64,000 nucleotides of DNA from CANLBN01 sp050633525 (GTDB lineage: Bacteria; Pseudomonadota; Gammaproteobacteria; Pseudomonadales; Cellvibrionaceae), in the NCBI GenBank assembly GCA_050633525.1, contig JBOEGR010000045.1:4806-68805 (forward strand), read 5' to 3'. The position numbers were made by a program, and so were the translations under genes. This document shows positions 52,097 to 61,824 of this stretch, piece after piece. Position 1 is the first letter of the stretch, and each line of letters opens with the position of its first letter. The notes beneath the pieces were generated by a model. That model ran no database searches and had not been told where the DNA came from. It saw only the letters and a program-made list of their open reading frames with translations.

Positions 52097-53827
52097 ATGG
52101 AATTACAAACACTCACGTTTATTGTCGTCGGTATTACCTTTGCTATTTATATTGGTATTGCCATTTGGGCCCGTGCGGGAACAACTAAAGAGTTCTACAT
52201 TGCCGGTGGAGGCGTTCATCCCGTTGCAAACGGTATGGCCACTGCTGCAGATTGGATGTCAGCCGCTTCTTTCATCTCTATGGCAGGCTTAATTGCCTTT
52301 TATGGTTATGGTGGCTCGGTCTTTTTACTAGGTTGGACAGGCGGCTATGTATTACTTGCCATGCTGCTTGCCCCTTACCTACGTAAGTTTGGTAAATTTA
52401 CAGTGCCAGAGTTTGTGGGCGATCGCTATTACTCTAAAGCGGCTCGCGTTGTGGCCGTTGTCTGTTTAATTGTTGCATCGATCACTTATGTTATTGGTCA
52501 AATGAAAGGTATCGGTGTTGCGTTCTCACGCTTCCTAGAAGTTGACTACAATACAGGCTTGATGACGGGCATGCTGATCGTTTTCATCTACGCTGTTATG
52601 GGTGGCATGAAAGGGATTACTTATACCCAAATCGCCCAGTACTGTATTTTGATTATTGCCTACACCATCCCCGCAATATTCATCTCTCTCAACCTCACTG
52701 GTAACCCCATCCCTCAATTGGGATTAGGTAGTACCATGGCAGGGACGGAGACATTCCTGCTCGATCGGCTCGACCAAGTGGTGACCGAACTCGGCTTCGC
52801 GGAATATACGACACAGGCGAGGCTCAGTACCTTGAATATGTTCGTGTATACCATGTCATTAATGATTGGTACTGCAGGTCTACCCCACGTGATTATTCGC
52901 TTCTTCACTGTTCCTAAAGTGAGTGATGCACGTAAATCAGCTGGCTGGGCATTACTGTTTATTGCGATTCTTTACACTACTGCACCTGCAGTGGCGGCAA
53001 TGGCTCGTTTAAACTTGATGGATACCATCCAACCTGCAAATGGTCAGAACTTAGCCTATGCTGATCGTCCTCAGTGGTTCAAAAATTGGGAGACCACCGG
53101 TCTACTCAAATTTGAAGATAAAAATGGTGACGGCCTCATCCAGTACACTTCAGATAAGACCACAAATGAAATGGTGAAAGTTGACCGTGACATTATGGTA
53201 CTAGCCAACCCTGAAATTGCTAAGTTACCGAACTGGGTAATTGCTCTGGTTGCTGCGGGTGGTCTAGCGGCTGCGCTCTCAACTGCAGCGGGCCTATTGC
53301 TGGCTATATCCTCCTCCATATCCCATGACTTACTCAAAGGGGTATTTAGGCCGGATATTTCTGAAAAAGGTGAACTACTGGCCTCTCGTGTCTCAATGGC
53401 AGGTGCTATTGTGCTCGCAGGCTATCTAGGCTTTAACCCTCCAGGGTTTGCAGCAGGCACCGTTGCTCTGGCATTCGGACTGGCCGCATCCTCCATCTTC
53501 CCTGCATTAATGATGGGTATCTTCAATAAGAAGATGAATAAAGAAGGTGCGATTGCCGGTATGATTGCAGGTATCAGTATTACACTACTGTACGTGTTCC
53601 AACACAAAGGGATCATGTTCATCCCAGGAACCTCTTTCCTAGGTGATATGCCTTCGAACTGGTTCTTTGGTATTGAGCCTAATGCCTTTGGTGCTATTGG
53701 TGCTCTAGTGAACTTTACTGTTGCTATCGCAGTATCGAAAGTAACAGCTGAGCCCCCTGAACACATTCAGGACTTGGTTGATAACATTCGTACTCCAGGT
53801 GCAGTGAATCAAGTTGCCGATCACTAA
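52097..53827 (+). CDS. Sodium:solute symporter, ActP-like (VC_2705 subfamily)
   Basis: A 576-residue transporter with about 13 helices. FYIAGGGVHPVANGMATAADWMSAASFISMAGLI is the family's start, and PHVIIRFFTVPKV is the conserved core. A cytoplasmic or periplasmic insert holds an EF-hand-like DKNGDGLIQY (about 343-352), as in the TIGR03648 subfamily. Expected substrate: acetate or another short-chain monocarboxylate, by family and by the CrbS/CrbR pair beside it. The purines-or-amino-acids alternative is less likely. A strong terminator follows. Confidence 0.87.
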   Translation: MELQTLTFIVVGITFAIYIGIAIWARAGTTKEFYIAGGGVHPVANGMATAADWMSAASFISMAGLIAFYGYGGSVFLLGWTGGYVLLAMLLAPYLRKFGKFTVPEFVGDRYYSKAARVVAVVCLIVASITYVIGQMKGIGVAFSRFLEVDYNTGLMTGMLIVFIYAVMGGMKGITYTQIAQYCILIIAYTIPAIFISLNLTGNPIPQLGLGSTMAGTETFLLDRLDQVVTELGFAEYTTQARLSTLNMFVYTMSLMIGTAGLPHVIIRFFTVPKVSDARKSAGWALLFIAILYTTAPAVAAMARLNLMDTIQPANGQNLAYADRPQWFKNWETTGLLKFEDKNGDGLIQYTSDKTTNEMVKVDRDIMVLANPEIAKLPNWVIALVAAGGLAAALSTAAGLLLAISSSISHDLLKGVFRPDISEKGELLASRVSMAGAIVLAGYLGFNPPGFAAGTVALAFGLAASSIFPALMMGIFNKKMNKEGAIAGMIAGISITLLYVFQHKGIMFIPGTSFLGDMPSNWFFGIEPNAFGAIGALVNFTVAIAVSKVTAEPPEHIQDLVDNIRTPGAVNQVADH

Positions 53828-53830
53828 AAC

Positions 53831-53888
53831 CTTACCCCTCTGGGGTAAGTAAGCAACAAACCAATGCCGAGCCCCGCTCGGCATTTTT
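53831..53888 (+). terminator. Double hairpin terminator after the symporter gene
   Basis: First CTTACCCC-TCT-GGGGTAAG (53831-53849), then AATGCCGAGC-CCC-GCTCGGCATTTTT (53863-53888) with a T-tract. The second is a classic intrinsic terminator. Confidence 0.9.
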
Positions 53889-54100
53889 ATGTGCATGGAT
53901 GCACTGTATCCTGATATTGCAGGAGCAAATATCAGGGCATGTCCAGGGATGGACCGTATGCTGGAAATACAGGCCTGTTTTTGCTCCTGCATACCCCGAG
54001 GGCACGTAGAAACAGGCATTCACGACATCCATGTCGCTTGAGCAATTTTGAAGCTCCCAAGAATGGACGGCATGCTGGAGATACAACAGTATTTTGCAGC
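53889..54100. repeat. Cluster of palindromic intergenic repeats
   Basis: Two imperfect copies of ATGGACnGnATGCTGGAnAT occur at about 53949-53968 and 54064-54083. Several inverted pairs are present (GTCC...GGAC, CTGATATT/AATATCAG, GCAGGAGCAAA/TTTGCTCCTGC, GCCTGTTT/AAACAGGC, CGACAT-CC-ATGTCG). Short ORFs in both strands here follow the repeats and are not believed. It is likely an intergenic repeat family of this lineage. Confidence 0.7.
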
Positions 54101-54214
54101 ACAAACGGATAAGAAAGACTTACAATATAAAAACAAAAGAATGATCGATAAGCGCCAACGCTTAGATTATGATAGCGAATACTATTTTAATAAAAATAAA
54201 TGCGGATAAAATGA

Positions 54215-54712
54215 ATGATACTAACAAATAAGCATGTTGTAATAGCCATGATCGTTGCACCCATACTGGCAGTCATTGCGTATTTTGGTGTAGATAAAAT
54301 TGTCAGTCCTCCCCCCGAAGAGGCTCTAGCCGGTAGCGATTACCCTCTGGTTGCTAAATCCAATTGCCGCTATAAAAGTGGTAAGTGCTCTATGAAAAAT
54401 GGCGATATTGAGATTGAAATTAAAGCCAGCAATATCGATGAATCAGCGAAAGAAATTACTTTCTCGCTCACCTCGGGCTTACCTCTTCAAGGAGCGAAAA
54501 TCGCTTTGGCTGCTGAAGGCACTAACACAGCTCCCAGTACTATGGAGACAGCAAACTACCAGCAAACGGAATGGCGAGCATCACTACAACAACTCTCGGA
54601 CAATGATAAGTTACGTGTTGTCATTATGCTCAATGACAGTATTTATTTTGGTGAAACTGAAACCACCTTTATCAACTATGAAACGAGTTTCCCAAGAGAC
54701 AATATCCGCTAG
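54215..54712 (+). CDS. Hypothetical exported or membrane-anchored protein
   Basis: A 165-residue protein with one N-terminal helix (HVVIAMIVAPILAVIAYFGVDKIV) and a periplasmic beta-rich part. A Cys pair (NCRYKSGKCSM) probably forms a disulphide. ALAGSDYPLVAKSNC leads in. No family is named with confidence. It stands 54 bp before tpx on the same strand and may be co-transcribed with it. Confidence 0.7.
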   Translation: MILTNKHVVIAMIVAPILAVIAYFGVDKIVSPPPEEALAGSDYPLVAKSNCRYKSGKCSMKNGDIEIEIKASNIDESAKEITFSLTSGLPLQGAKIALAAEGTNTAPSTMETANYQQTEWRASLQQLSDNDKLRVVIMLNDSIYFGETETTFINYETSFPRDNIR

Positions 54713-54766
54713 TACTTACTACTAGCACCATCTAATACCACCTATCATTCTAACGAGGCGACTCTA

Positions 54767-55261
54767 ATGGCAACAGTCACACTAAAAGGCAACGATATTC
54801 AGACTAGCGGGGACGTACCGAGTATCGGTAAGCAAGCACCCTCATTTACTCTAGTCAAAGATGACTTATCGGAAACAACCTTATCCGAATACGCAGGCAA
54901 GCGTATTGTCCTGAATATCTTTCCTAGTATTGATACACCGACTTGCCAGATGTCTGTAAGAGCTTTTAATGAGAAAGCGGCTCAACTTGAGAATGCTGCT
55001 GTGTTATGTGTTTCTGCTGACCTCCCTTTTGCGCAAAAACGCTTTTGTGGCTCAGAAGGTATCGAGAATGTTGTGAATGCATCAACTTTTCGCTCCTCCT
55101 TTGGAGAGGACTACGGCTTAGATTTTACCACTGGACCGTTAACAGGCCTATTAGCTCGCGCCGTCGTTGTCATTAATACTGATGGTAGCGTGCTGTACAC
55201 CGAATTAGTTTCTGAAGTTGCAGATGAACCCAACTATGATGCGGCTCTCGCATCGTTATAA
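54767..55261 (+). CDS. tpx: Thiol peroxidase Tpx
   Basis: A 164-residue atypical 2-Cys peroxiredoxin that reduces hydrogen and alkyl peroxides with thioredoxin. The peroxidatic Cys60 lies in SIDTPTCQMSVRAFNEKA and the resolving Cys94 in KRFCGSEG. GPLTGLLARAVVVI is typical. Length is normal. GAGGCG lies about eight bases before the ATG. Confidence 0.96.
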   Translation: MATVTLKGNDIQTSGDVPSIGKQAPSFTLVKDDLSETTLSEYAGKRIVLNIFPSIDTPTCQMSVRAFNEKAAQLENAAVLCVSADLPFAQKRFCGSEGIENVVNASTFRSSFGEDYGLDFTTGPLTGLLARAVVVINTDGSVLYTELVSEVADEPNYDAALASL

Positions 55262-55269
55262 ATCAAATT

Positions 55270-55297
55270 GCCCCGGCACTCGCTCGGGGCTTATTCT
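55270..55297 (+). terminator. Probable terminator after tpx
   Basis: GCCCCG and CGGGGC pair with a nine-base loop and are followed by TTATTCT. The stem is short (6 bp) and the tail weak. Confidence 0.55.
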
Positions 55298-55493
55298 AGA
55301 ACTTAGCTCTCGACATGACGTCTCAACCATCCTCACAGCTTGCATTGTCTAACAATGAACACATTAACTCGACTCATAACAACCAAAACGGTTAAATTAT
55401 CATCAATTAAGTTTTCCCTTTATATTAATCAACTTTCGTCATTATCAGCGTATAGGGTAGAATACACTGCTATTTATAATGAAATGACCGTCA

Positions 55494-58400
55494 ATGATTC
55501 CAGCGATTAAAAAAACCTCTGAAACTCAAGAGCTCTACACTGAATTTTTAAAAGAATTGAAGCGACTTGGATTTGAAGGCGAACTTTGCCCTGATTACGC
55601 GAATAGAACGGTACTTGCCACAGATAACTCTATCTACCAAGTCATACCTCAAGGCGTCATTTACCCCAAACACCTGCAAGACTTACTAACATTAACCAAA
55701 TTGAGTAGTGAAGAAGACTACTGCAATATCGTACTAAGTCCTCGAGGTGGGGGCACAGGAACGAACGGTCAGTCACTTAGCGATGGTCTAGTCGTTGATA
55801 CCTCTAAGCATATGAATCATATTCTAGAGATTAACGTTAAAGAGCGCTGGGCTCGAGTACAGTGTGGCGTAGTAAAAGACCAACTCAATGCAGCAATAAA
55901 AAAACATGATTTATTTTTCGCTCCTGAGCTGTCTACCAGTAATCGAGCAACCATTGGTGGAATGATTAACACGGATGCATCCGGCCAAGGTTCTTGTGCT
56001 TATGGTAAGACAAGAGACCATGTATTAGAACTGAATACCGTTTTGATGGATGGTAGCTTGCTAGAGTCAAAACCTATTACCAACAGCGTGTTAACAAAAG
56101 TAAAAAAACAACAAGACCTTAGTGGCGAGATTTACCGTACCGTAGACAAAATTCAGAAAGACAACAAAAAAGAGATCGAAAAGACCTTCCCAAAACTGAA
56201 TCGCTGCTTAACCGGTTATGACCTAGCACATATTCGAACAAAAGAAGGGAAGTTTGATCTCAATAGCATACTCTGTGGCAGTGAAGGAACATTGGGGTTT
56301 ATTGCAGAAGCAAAGCTGAATTTATTACCGATCCCAAAATACACCGCCTTAGTCAACATACGCTACGATGATTTTGACGCCTCGCTACGCGATGCCAAAA
56401 CAATTATGGAAGCGGGCCCTACATCTATCGAAACTATTGACTCTCGCGTCTTAAATTTAGCTAAAGAAGATTTAGTATGGAATAGTGTCGCCGAATTTTT
56501 TCCTGAAGATGAAGGCAAAGAATTAGCCGGTATCAATTTAGTCGAATACACAGCCGATACAAAAGATGATTTAAAAATAAAAATGAAACCCTTGATGGAT
56601 CAGCTCATCCATGCTGATCACAATATCAGTTATGGCTTTAGTATTGCTTGGGATGATGACGTTAAAAAAATCTGGGGGATGCGTAAGAAAGCGGTCGGCC
56701 TACTAGGCAATACTCAAGGCGAAGCACGCCCCGTTGCATTTGTTGAAGATACCGCTGTTCCTCCTGAAAACTTAGCCGACTTTATTAAAGAATTTAGGGC
56801 GCTCTTGGATTCTTACAAACTCGAATACGGTATGTTTGGTCATGTCGATGCGGGAGTCCTACATGTACGCCCTATCCTCGACATGAAGCAACCAAGAGAT
56901 GAAAGGCTGGTTAGAAAAATCAGCGACCAAGTCGTAGAACTAACACATAAATACGGCGGCTTACTGTGGGGGGAGCACGGAAAAGGCGTGCGTTCAGAAT
57001 ATGCACCTAAATTTTTTGGGGTTCTCTATCCCCTACTGCAACAGATTAAACGTACTTTTGACCCTCACTATCAACTCAATCCAGGCAAAATTGCAACAAC
57101 CAATGCCAATATTCCTCTGCTTAAAATAGATCAAGTGCCAACACGTGGTCAGCACGACAAAATGATCTCAGATGAAAGTTGGGGAGCCTATAAAGAAGGT
57201 ATGTTCTGTAATGGCAATGGCGCATGCCACAACTGGGACCCAAACGACGCCATGTGCCCGTCTTGGAAGGCAACACGAAAACGTACTCATACACCCAAAG
57301 GACGAGCATCACTGATTCGAGAGTGGTTACTGCAACTGAACCAACATCATACCGATGCTGTTTCTGAAACAGAAAAGCTACATAAGAAATCGGTCATTGG
57401 TCACTTTTTTAGCCTGCCTAAAAAAATGCTTAATAGTTTGGGAAAGGCTAATGGTAGTTATGATTTCTCCCATGAAATACATGACTCCATGATGGAATGC
57501 CTTGCCTGTAAATCTTGCACAGGCACCTGCCCCATTAAAGTAGACGTACCTGAATTCCGCTCTAAATTCTTAGAGCTGTATTACGGTCGCTATCTACGCC
57601 CACTAAAAGACCGGTTTGTTGGTTCATTAGAAACCATGCTGCCCATCGCTGCACAAGTACCGGGGATATATAACTTTTTCATGGGTGCCAAACCGGTTAA
57701 AGCACTACTAGAAAAAACCATTGGTTTAAGCGATAGCCCTTTGTTGAGTCTTATACACCTCGATCATGAACTCAACAAACGCAAAATATCCTATGCATCC
57801 GCACAAACATTAAATGAACTTAGCGAAATAGACAAGCAACGCTCCGTCATTATCGTGCAAGATGCTTTTACTCGTTTTTTTGAAACAGAGCTTATTCTCG
57901 ACACCATCGATTTATTAATCAAACTCGATTTTATTCCATGGGTCGCACCGTTTTCTAAAAACGGCAAACCATTACACGTACATGGCTTTAGAAAAAAGTT
58001 TAATCGTATTGCAGAAAAAACAAGTCAACAACTCAACCAACTGTCTGAAAGCGGTATTCCATTAATAGGGCTAGAGCCATCGATGACCTTAGCCTATAGA
58101 GGCGAATACGAAAAAGCGCTAGGCTCAAACGCCCCTAATGTACAGTTAATTCAAGAATGGCTAGCCAAACAAGACTTACCAGAAATATTTAAAGGTCAAG
58201 AAAAACATTTTAGTCTGTTAGCTCACTGCACCGAAAAGACTAATGCCAGTACAGCCATCAGTGACTGGCAAATGCTCTACGAAAAATTGGGGGCAAAACT
58301 TAATAATGTCAATGTCGGCTGTTGCGGCATGGCAGGTACCTTTGGGCACGAAACCAATAATTTAGAGACATCAAAACAACTATACAGTCTCTCTTGGGAA

Positions 58401-58526
58401 AAAGTTATCAATGACCCAGAGCTAGATGGCAAGCTCGTTGCTTCGGGTTTTTCTTGCCGCAGTCAGATTAAGCGCATTGATGGCAAACGTATTCCGAACC
58501 CCATCCAAGCTTTATTGCAGGAATAA
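55494..58526 (+). CDS. YdiJ-like FAD/Fe-S oxidoreductase
   Basis: A 1,010-residue flavoprotein. An FAD-binding domain (about 45-280, with LSPRGGGTGTNGQSLSDGLVVDTSKHMN and STSNRATIGGMINTDASGQGS) is followed by the FAD-oxidase C-terminal domain (GHVDAGVLHVRP, WGEHGKGVRSEYA). An Fe-S part has ECLACKSCTGTCPIKVDVPEF (about 665), and a C-terminal CCG-like domain has NVGCCGMAGTFGHE. This is the plan and length of YdiJ, reported to oxidise D-2-hydroxyacids such as D-2-hydroxyglutarate. Electrons probably go to quinone. The gene stands alone with its own promoter region (55300-55490). Confidence 0.9.
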   Translation: MIPAIKKTSETQELYTEFLKELKRLGFEGELCPDYANRTVLATDNSIYQVIPQGVIYPKHLQDLLTLTKLSSEEDYCNIVLSPRGGGTGTNGQSLSDGLVVDTSKHMNHILEINVKERWARVQCGVVKDQLNAAIKKHDLFFAPELSTSNRATIGGMINTDASGQGSCAYGKTRDHVLELNTVLMDGSLLESKPITNSVLTKVKKQQDLSGEIYRTVDKIQKDNKKEIEKTFPKLNRCLTGYDLAHIRTKEGKFDLNSILCGSEGTLGFIAEAKLNLLPIPKYTALVNIRYDDFDASLRDAKTIMEAGPTSIETIDSRVLNLAKEDLVWNSVAEFFPEDEGKELAGINLVEYTADTKDDLKIKMKPLMDQLIHADHNISYGFSIAWDDDVKKIWGMRKKAVGLLGNTQGEARPVAFVEDTAVPPENLADFIKEFRALLDSYKLEYGMFGHVDAGVLHVRPILDMKQPRDERLVRKISDQVVELTHKYGGLLWGEHGKGVRSEYAPKFFGVLYPLLQQIKRTFDPHYQLNPGKIATTNANIPLLKIDQVPTRGQHDKMISDESWGAYKEGMFCNGNGACHNWDPNDAMCPSWKATRKRTHTPKGRASLIREWLLQLNQHHTDAVSETEKLHKKSVIGHFFSLPKKMLNSLGKANGSYDFSHEIHDSMMECLACKSCTGTCPIKVDVPEFRSKFLELYYGRYLRPLKDRFVGSLETMLPIAAQVPGIYNFFMGAKPVKALLEKTIGLSDSPLLSLIHLDHELNKRKISYASAQTLNELSEIDKQRSVIIVQDAFTRFFETELILDTIDLLIKLDFIPWVAPFSKNGKPLHVHGFRKKFNRIAEKTSQQLNQLSESGIPLIGLEPSMTLAYRGEYEKALGSNAPNVQLIQEWLAKQDLPEIFKGQEKHFSLLAHCTEKTNASTAISDWQMLYEKLGAKLNNVNVGCCGMAGTFGHETNNLETSKQLYSLSWEKVINDPELDGKLVASGFSCRSQIKRIDGKRIPNPIQALLQE

Positions 58527-58577
58527 AAACGGCCATTGTACTTATTTTAAAAAAGGAACGATTAAAAGGAAGAAAAA

Positions 58578-59765
58578 ATGAAAAGAATAAAATTAGCACT
58601 AGCGTTGGTCACCGTACTGTTTCATCAAATGGCTTTTAGCCAAGCCGATTACAGTACATTTAGCCCACTAGAACATGTTGCAGCAAACCTTCTTATTATT
58701 AGCGGCTCTTCAGATCATACTAAAACAGGGGCCAAAATACTTTACGCAAAAATTGACCCAAATCAAGTAGAACTCTTCGACTTGGCTGCTCTAAAGCTCA
58801 CTCGACTGGGCACGACTTACCCTGATACGACTGCATGGCTGCTTAAGGCAATGGCCAGGGTTCCAACACAGCGTTATCTGGCTTTCCTAAGCAACCTACA
58901 AAAAGAATTTCGCCTAAAAAGTGACAACCAAGAACATGATGACAGCGAAATCAGTGAAGCTCGCAACTACAAAAACAGGCACGTCCTAAAAAACATTAGA
59001 AAAGCGATTTCTAAAATAAAGAAACATAGTACTACTGAGAATATTTTCTCTATCGACCGTATAGATTTCGAACAAACTTATGACACTATATTAGCCACCA
59101 ATAGTAATCAAACAAAAAGGGATAGAAATATAGACAGCCCTGATATAGGACAAAACCTGTCACAACTATATAGTGCAATGGGGCCACCCAACTCTATCGA
59201 CTTATGGGGAAAGCACGTTAAATTAGTGATTCCTATTGGTGTTTATGGCTCACACGATGCTAGCTTTTTAATTAACAATTTTAATCTCACTTATGAAGAT
59301 TTTGCGCGCTATGACTTTCATTTAGATAGAAACAAAAATGAATACACCATTAAAAAAATAAAACGTATTCGAGCCGAGGAAATAGCAGCCCCAAATTGGG
59401 TACCACCTGATTATTATGGTGAAATCTTAAAAACAGTCCCCAGCACATTAATGCCTGCCGACGGACAACAAACCCTCGAACTTGCAAAAGTATTAATCCA
59501 TAAAAAAAACTACCGTCAAGACTATTTAGACCTAGCGGCTGAAAAACTGTGGCGTGAAAGAAAAACAAGTGATAGAGAGATGATCAACGGCATTGCTCAC
59601 CTTGCACGTTATATAGGTGAAAGCGACAACGGACGCTATGCCAACATACTACAAGAAACATTAAATGACACTAACGAAAAGAAGCTAAAAAAACATGTCA
59701 AACGGGCATTAAAGCGAGCACAAGAAAATATAGAGGACACTCAACAGTATTCACCCGAAAGCTAA
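58578..59765 (+). CDS. Hypothetical exported protein
   Basis: A 395-residue protein with a signal peptide (KLALALVTVLFHQMAFSQ). The mature part has helical repeat-like sections (about 45-110 and 300-380) that could be HEAT/TPR-like, with a charged middle. AAAAGGAAGAAAAA lies upstream of the ATG. I do not recognise the family; the gene lies 52 bp behind the YdiJ-like gene and may belong to its transcript. Confidence 0.72.
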   Translation: MKRIKLALALVTVLFHQMAFSQADYSTFSPLEHVAANLLIISGSSDHTKTGAKILYAKIDPNQVELFDLAALKLTRLGTTYPDTTAWLLKAMARVPTQRYLAFLSNLQKEFRLKSDNQEHDDSEISEARNYKNRHVLKNIRKAISKIKKHSTTENIFSIDRIDFEQTYDTILATNSNQTKRDRNIDSPDIGQNLSQLYSAMGPPNSIDLWGKHVKLVIPIGVYGSHDASFLINNFNLTYEDFARYDFHLDRNKNEYTIKKIKRIRAEEIAAPNWVPPDYYGEILKTVPSTLMPADGQQTLELAKVLIHKKNYRQDYLDLAAEKLWRERKTSDREMINGIAHLARYIGESDNGRYANILQETLNDTNEKKLKKHVKRALKRAQENIEDTQQYSPES

Positions 59766-59771
59766 AAATCG

Positions 59772-60341
59772 CTATTCTTTCATGAGTTCAAGCGCGAGAG
59801 CTTGCCCTAACCCCATCACTTTCTCTTGCGTTTTTTCATCAATTAAAGCACCACTTTCATCGAAAGCCTTAAATGCGCTACCAACTGCTTGCTGCTCTGG
59901 TAAAACGGTGATACCTATATTACCCAACAACATCCTTAGAAAAACCAAACCGCGCATGCCTCCTAAACCACCGGGAGAGGTCGCCATAATGGCGGCATAT
60001 TTACCTTTATAAGCAATCAAGGGTGGCTCATTTTCTGCGCTTGAGCGAGAAGCCCAATCGAGAGCATTTTTTAACAACGGGCTAAAAGCGCTATTATATT
60101 CTGGGGAGGCAATTAATAAACCATCATGAGCTATCAGTAAGTCCTTAAAAGCCTGAGCCTTCTCGGGCATCCCTTGATCAGCTTCAAGATCTTCATCAAA
60201 CAAAGGCATCGGGTAATCCGCAAGATCTATCAATGTGACTTCCACTCCGGCTTGACGAGCACCTTCTGCGGCAACCGCAACCAGCTTTTTATTAAATGAT
60301 GTTCTTTTTGCACTACCAGCAAACGCTAAAACCTTAGCCAT
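59772..60341 (-). CDS. NAD(P)H-dependent FMN reductase
   Basis: A 189-residue flavodoxin-like reductase. The FMN phosphate loop is LAFAGSAKRTSFNKKLV, then LPLFDEDLE-like PMPLFDEDLEADQG and LIASPEYNSAFSPLLKNALDWASR, all family hallmarks. The start at 60341 has GGAG six bases upstream; the longer frame from 60353 is less likely. It probably supplies reduced flavin or reduces quinones/azo compounds. It converges with the preceding gene. Confidence 0.92.
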   Translation of the reverse strand: MAKVLAFAGSAKRTSFNKKLVAVAAEGARQAGVEVTLIDLADYPMPLFDEDLEADQGMPEKAQAFKDLLIAHDGLLIASPEYNSAFSPLLKNALDWASRSSAENEPPLIAYKGKYAAIMATSPGGLGGMRGLVFLRMLLGNIGITVLPEQQAVGSAFKAFDESGALIDEKTQEKVMGLGQALALELMKE

Positions 60342-60374
60342 ACTATTCTCCACTTAATTGATTTTTGGGAATCT

Positions 60375-61730
60375 TTAACTAATGACCCAATGAACATTCA
60401 CCATAGCGTCATCACTCATTCCAACAAATTCTTGGCAAAGCCATATATCACCTACTGCCGCGAGCTGCTCATCAATATAAATTAAGGGCACCCTATCTCG
60501 CAGCCAAGTTTCTAGCTTATATTCTTGTAATAATTTTTTAACGGTTTGCGATGAAGAGCGCCCCATTGGCGTACAACGCTCACCGCCAGTTCGCCACCGA
60601 ATACTGATTGATTTTTTATCAAACACATCGGGAAAAGCCATTCCCTGCCCCGAATCTTCGCTCAAGACTAAATGACCGGCTGAGCCCATATCGAGATCTG
60701 TTTTTCTATCCCAAGCCATGGCATCCTTTTTAGAAGAAAATTTGTCTAATATCAGCATTAAATATAAGCGCTGATTAAATTGCCGTAACTCTACATTGCC
60801 CCAATTCACTACGGCTGACGTTAACATCGCGCTAGAGCTAAAAAACTGCTCATGAATTTGTTGCATTTGCTCACTATCAGGCACACTTAAATGTTGTTGC
60901 TCACACCAATAGCGTATGACATTGCTGATACGCTCTGGCTTTAATTGCTTCAAAGCCTTCCAATCGATACTCACACCATAGCGTTCGACTCTTGCATCAA
61001 GCGTGTGTAAATCCATTTCGGCTAAATCATGTAGTAAGGTTTGAGCTTCTTGTAAATGAAACGCTGTTTTCACTAAACGTTTATTCATCTGAGGCCAGCG
61101 CTCAGCCAATAATGGCATCACTTGATGACGTAAGTAATTCCGGTCAAACTGCTCGGACTCATTACTTTCATCCTCTACCCATGTTAGGGCATGTAATTGG
61201 GCGTACTCTGTTAGTTGCTCTCGCGTCTGTTGCAACAAAGGGCGTAATAAATGTGCATCGCCTAAGGGTCGTACACTAGGAATGCCAGACAAGCCCAATA
61301 CGCCCGCACCGCGCATCAAGCGTAATAATACTGTCTCTGCTTGATCATCCGCATGGTGGCCCATGAGCAAACAATCCTGCGAGGATAAGAAACCACTGAA
61401 AACGGTATAACGAGCCTCTCGTGCAGCGGACTCAAGGCCTCTACCACGCGCATCAATATTGACCGCATCAGCAAAAAACTCAACATCCAAGGCTTCCGCC
61501 ACTCTTTGACAATGCGCTTGCCACTCGTCTGAACGTGGCGACAGCTGATGGTTAATATGTAAAGCAGCCAATGACAGGGGTTGAACGAGCATTTGATTCG
61601 CCTTCATCAAAGCATGTAACAAAACGCTAGAATCTAAACCACCGCTCAAAGCCACAACCCATCGCTTCAGTTTAGGGTAAGTTTGAATGGCTGCTTGCAA
61701 TTCAACTAGCATTGCGTGTTCAAGGGACAT
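60375..61730 (-). CDS. tilS: tRNA(Ile)-lysidine synthase TilS
   Basis: A 451-residue enzyme that changes C34 of the minor tRNA-Ile to lysidine. The PP-loop reads VVALSGGLDSSVLLHAL (about 25-40), then LHINHQLSP, MGHHADDQAETVLLRLMRGAGVLGLSGI and RNYLRHQVMPLL. The C-terminal domain (RWRTGGERCTPMGRSSSQTVKKLLQE) completes it. Essential in most bacteria. It reads away from the S9 peptidase gene. Confidence 0.95.
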   Translation of the reverse strand: MSLEHAMLVELQAAIQTYPKLKRWVVALSGGLDSSVLLHALMKANQMLVQPLSLAALHINHQLSPRSDEWQAHCQRVAEALDVEFFADAVNIDARGRGLESAAREARYTVFSGFLSSQDCLLMGHHADDQAETVLLRLMRGAGVLGLSGIPSVRPLGDAHLLRPLLQQTREQLTEYAQLHALTWVEDESNESEQFDRNYLRHQVMPLLAERWPQMNKRLVKTAFHLQEAQTLLHDLAEMDLHTLDARVERYGVSIDWKALKQLKPERISNVIRYWCEQQHLSVPDSEQMQQIHEQFFSSSAMLTSAVVNWGNVELRQFNQRLYLMLILDKFSSKKDAMAWDRKTDLDMGSAGHLVLSEDSGQGMAFPDVFDKKSISIRWRTGGERCTPMGRSSSQTVKKLLQEYKLETWLRDRVPLIYIDEQLAAVGDIWLCQEFVGMSDDAMVNVHWVIS

Positions 61731-61824
61731 AAAATGAGTGTCTGTATTGATATAAAATAATAAGGATAAAGAGTGTAACCTAGTTTACCCATTACATCAT
61801 CAACCTACTTTTGATAAAAACAAT

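Noticed and set aside
53705..54104. Minus-strand ORFs after the symporter gene
   Set aside because: They overlap the symporter 3' end, the terminator and the palindromic repeats, and have Cys/His-rich content typical of chance translation.
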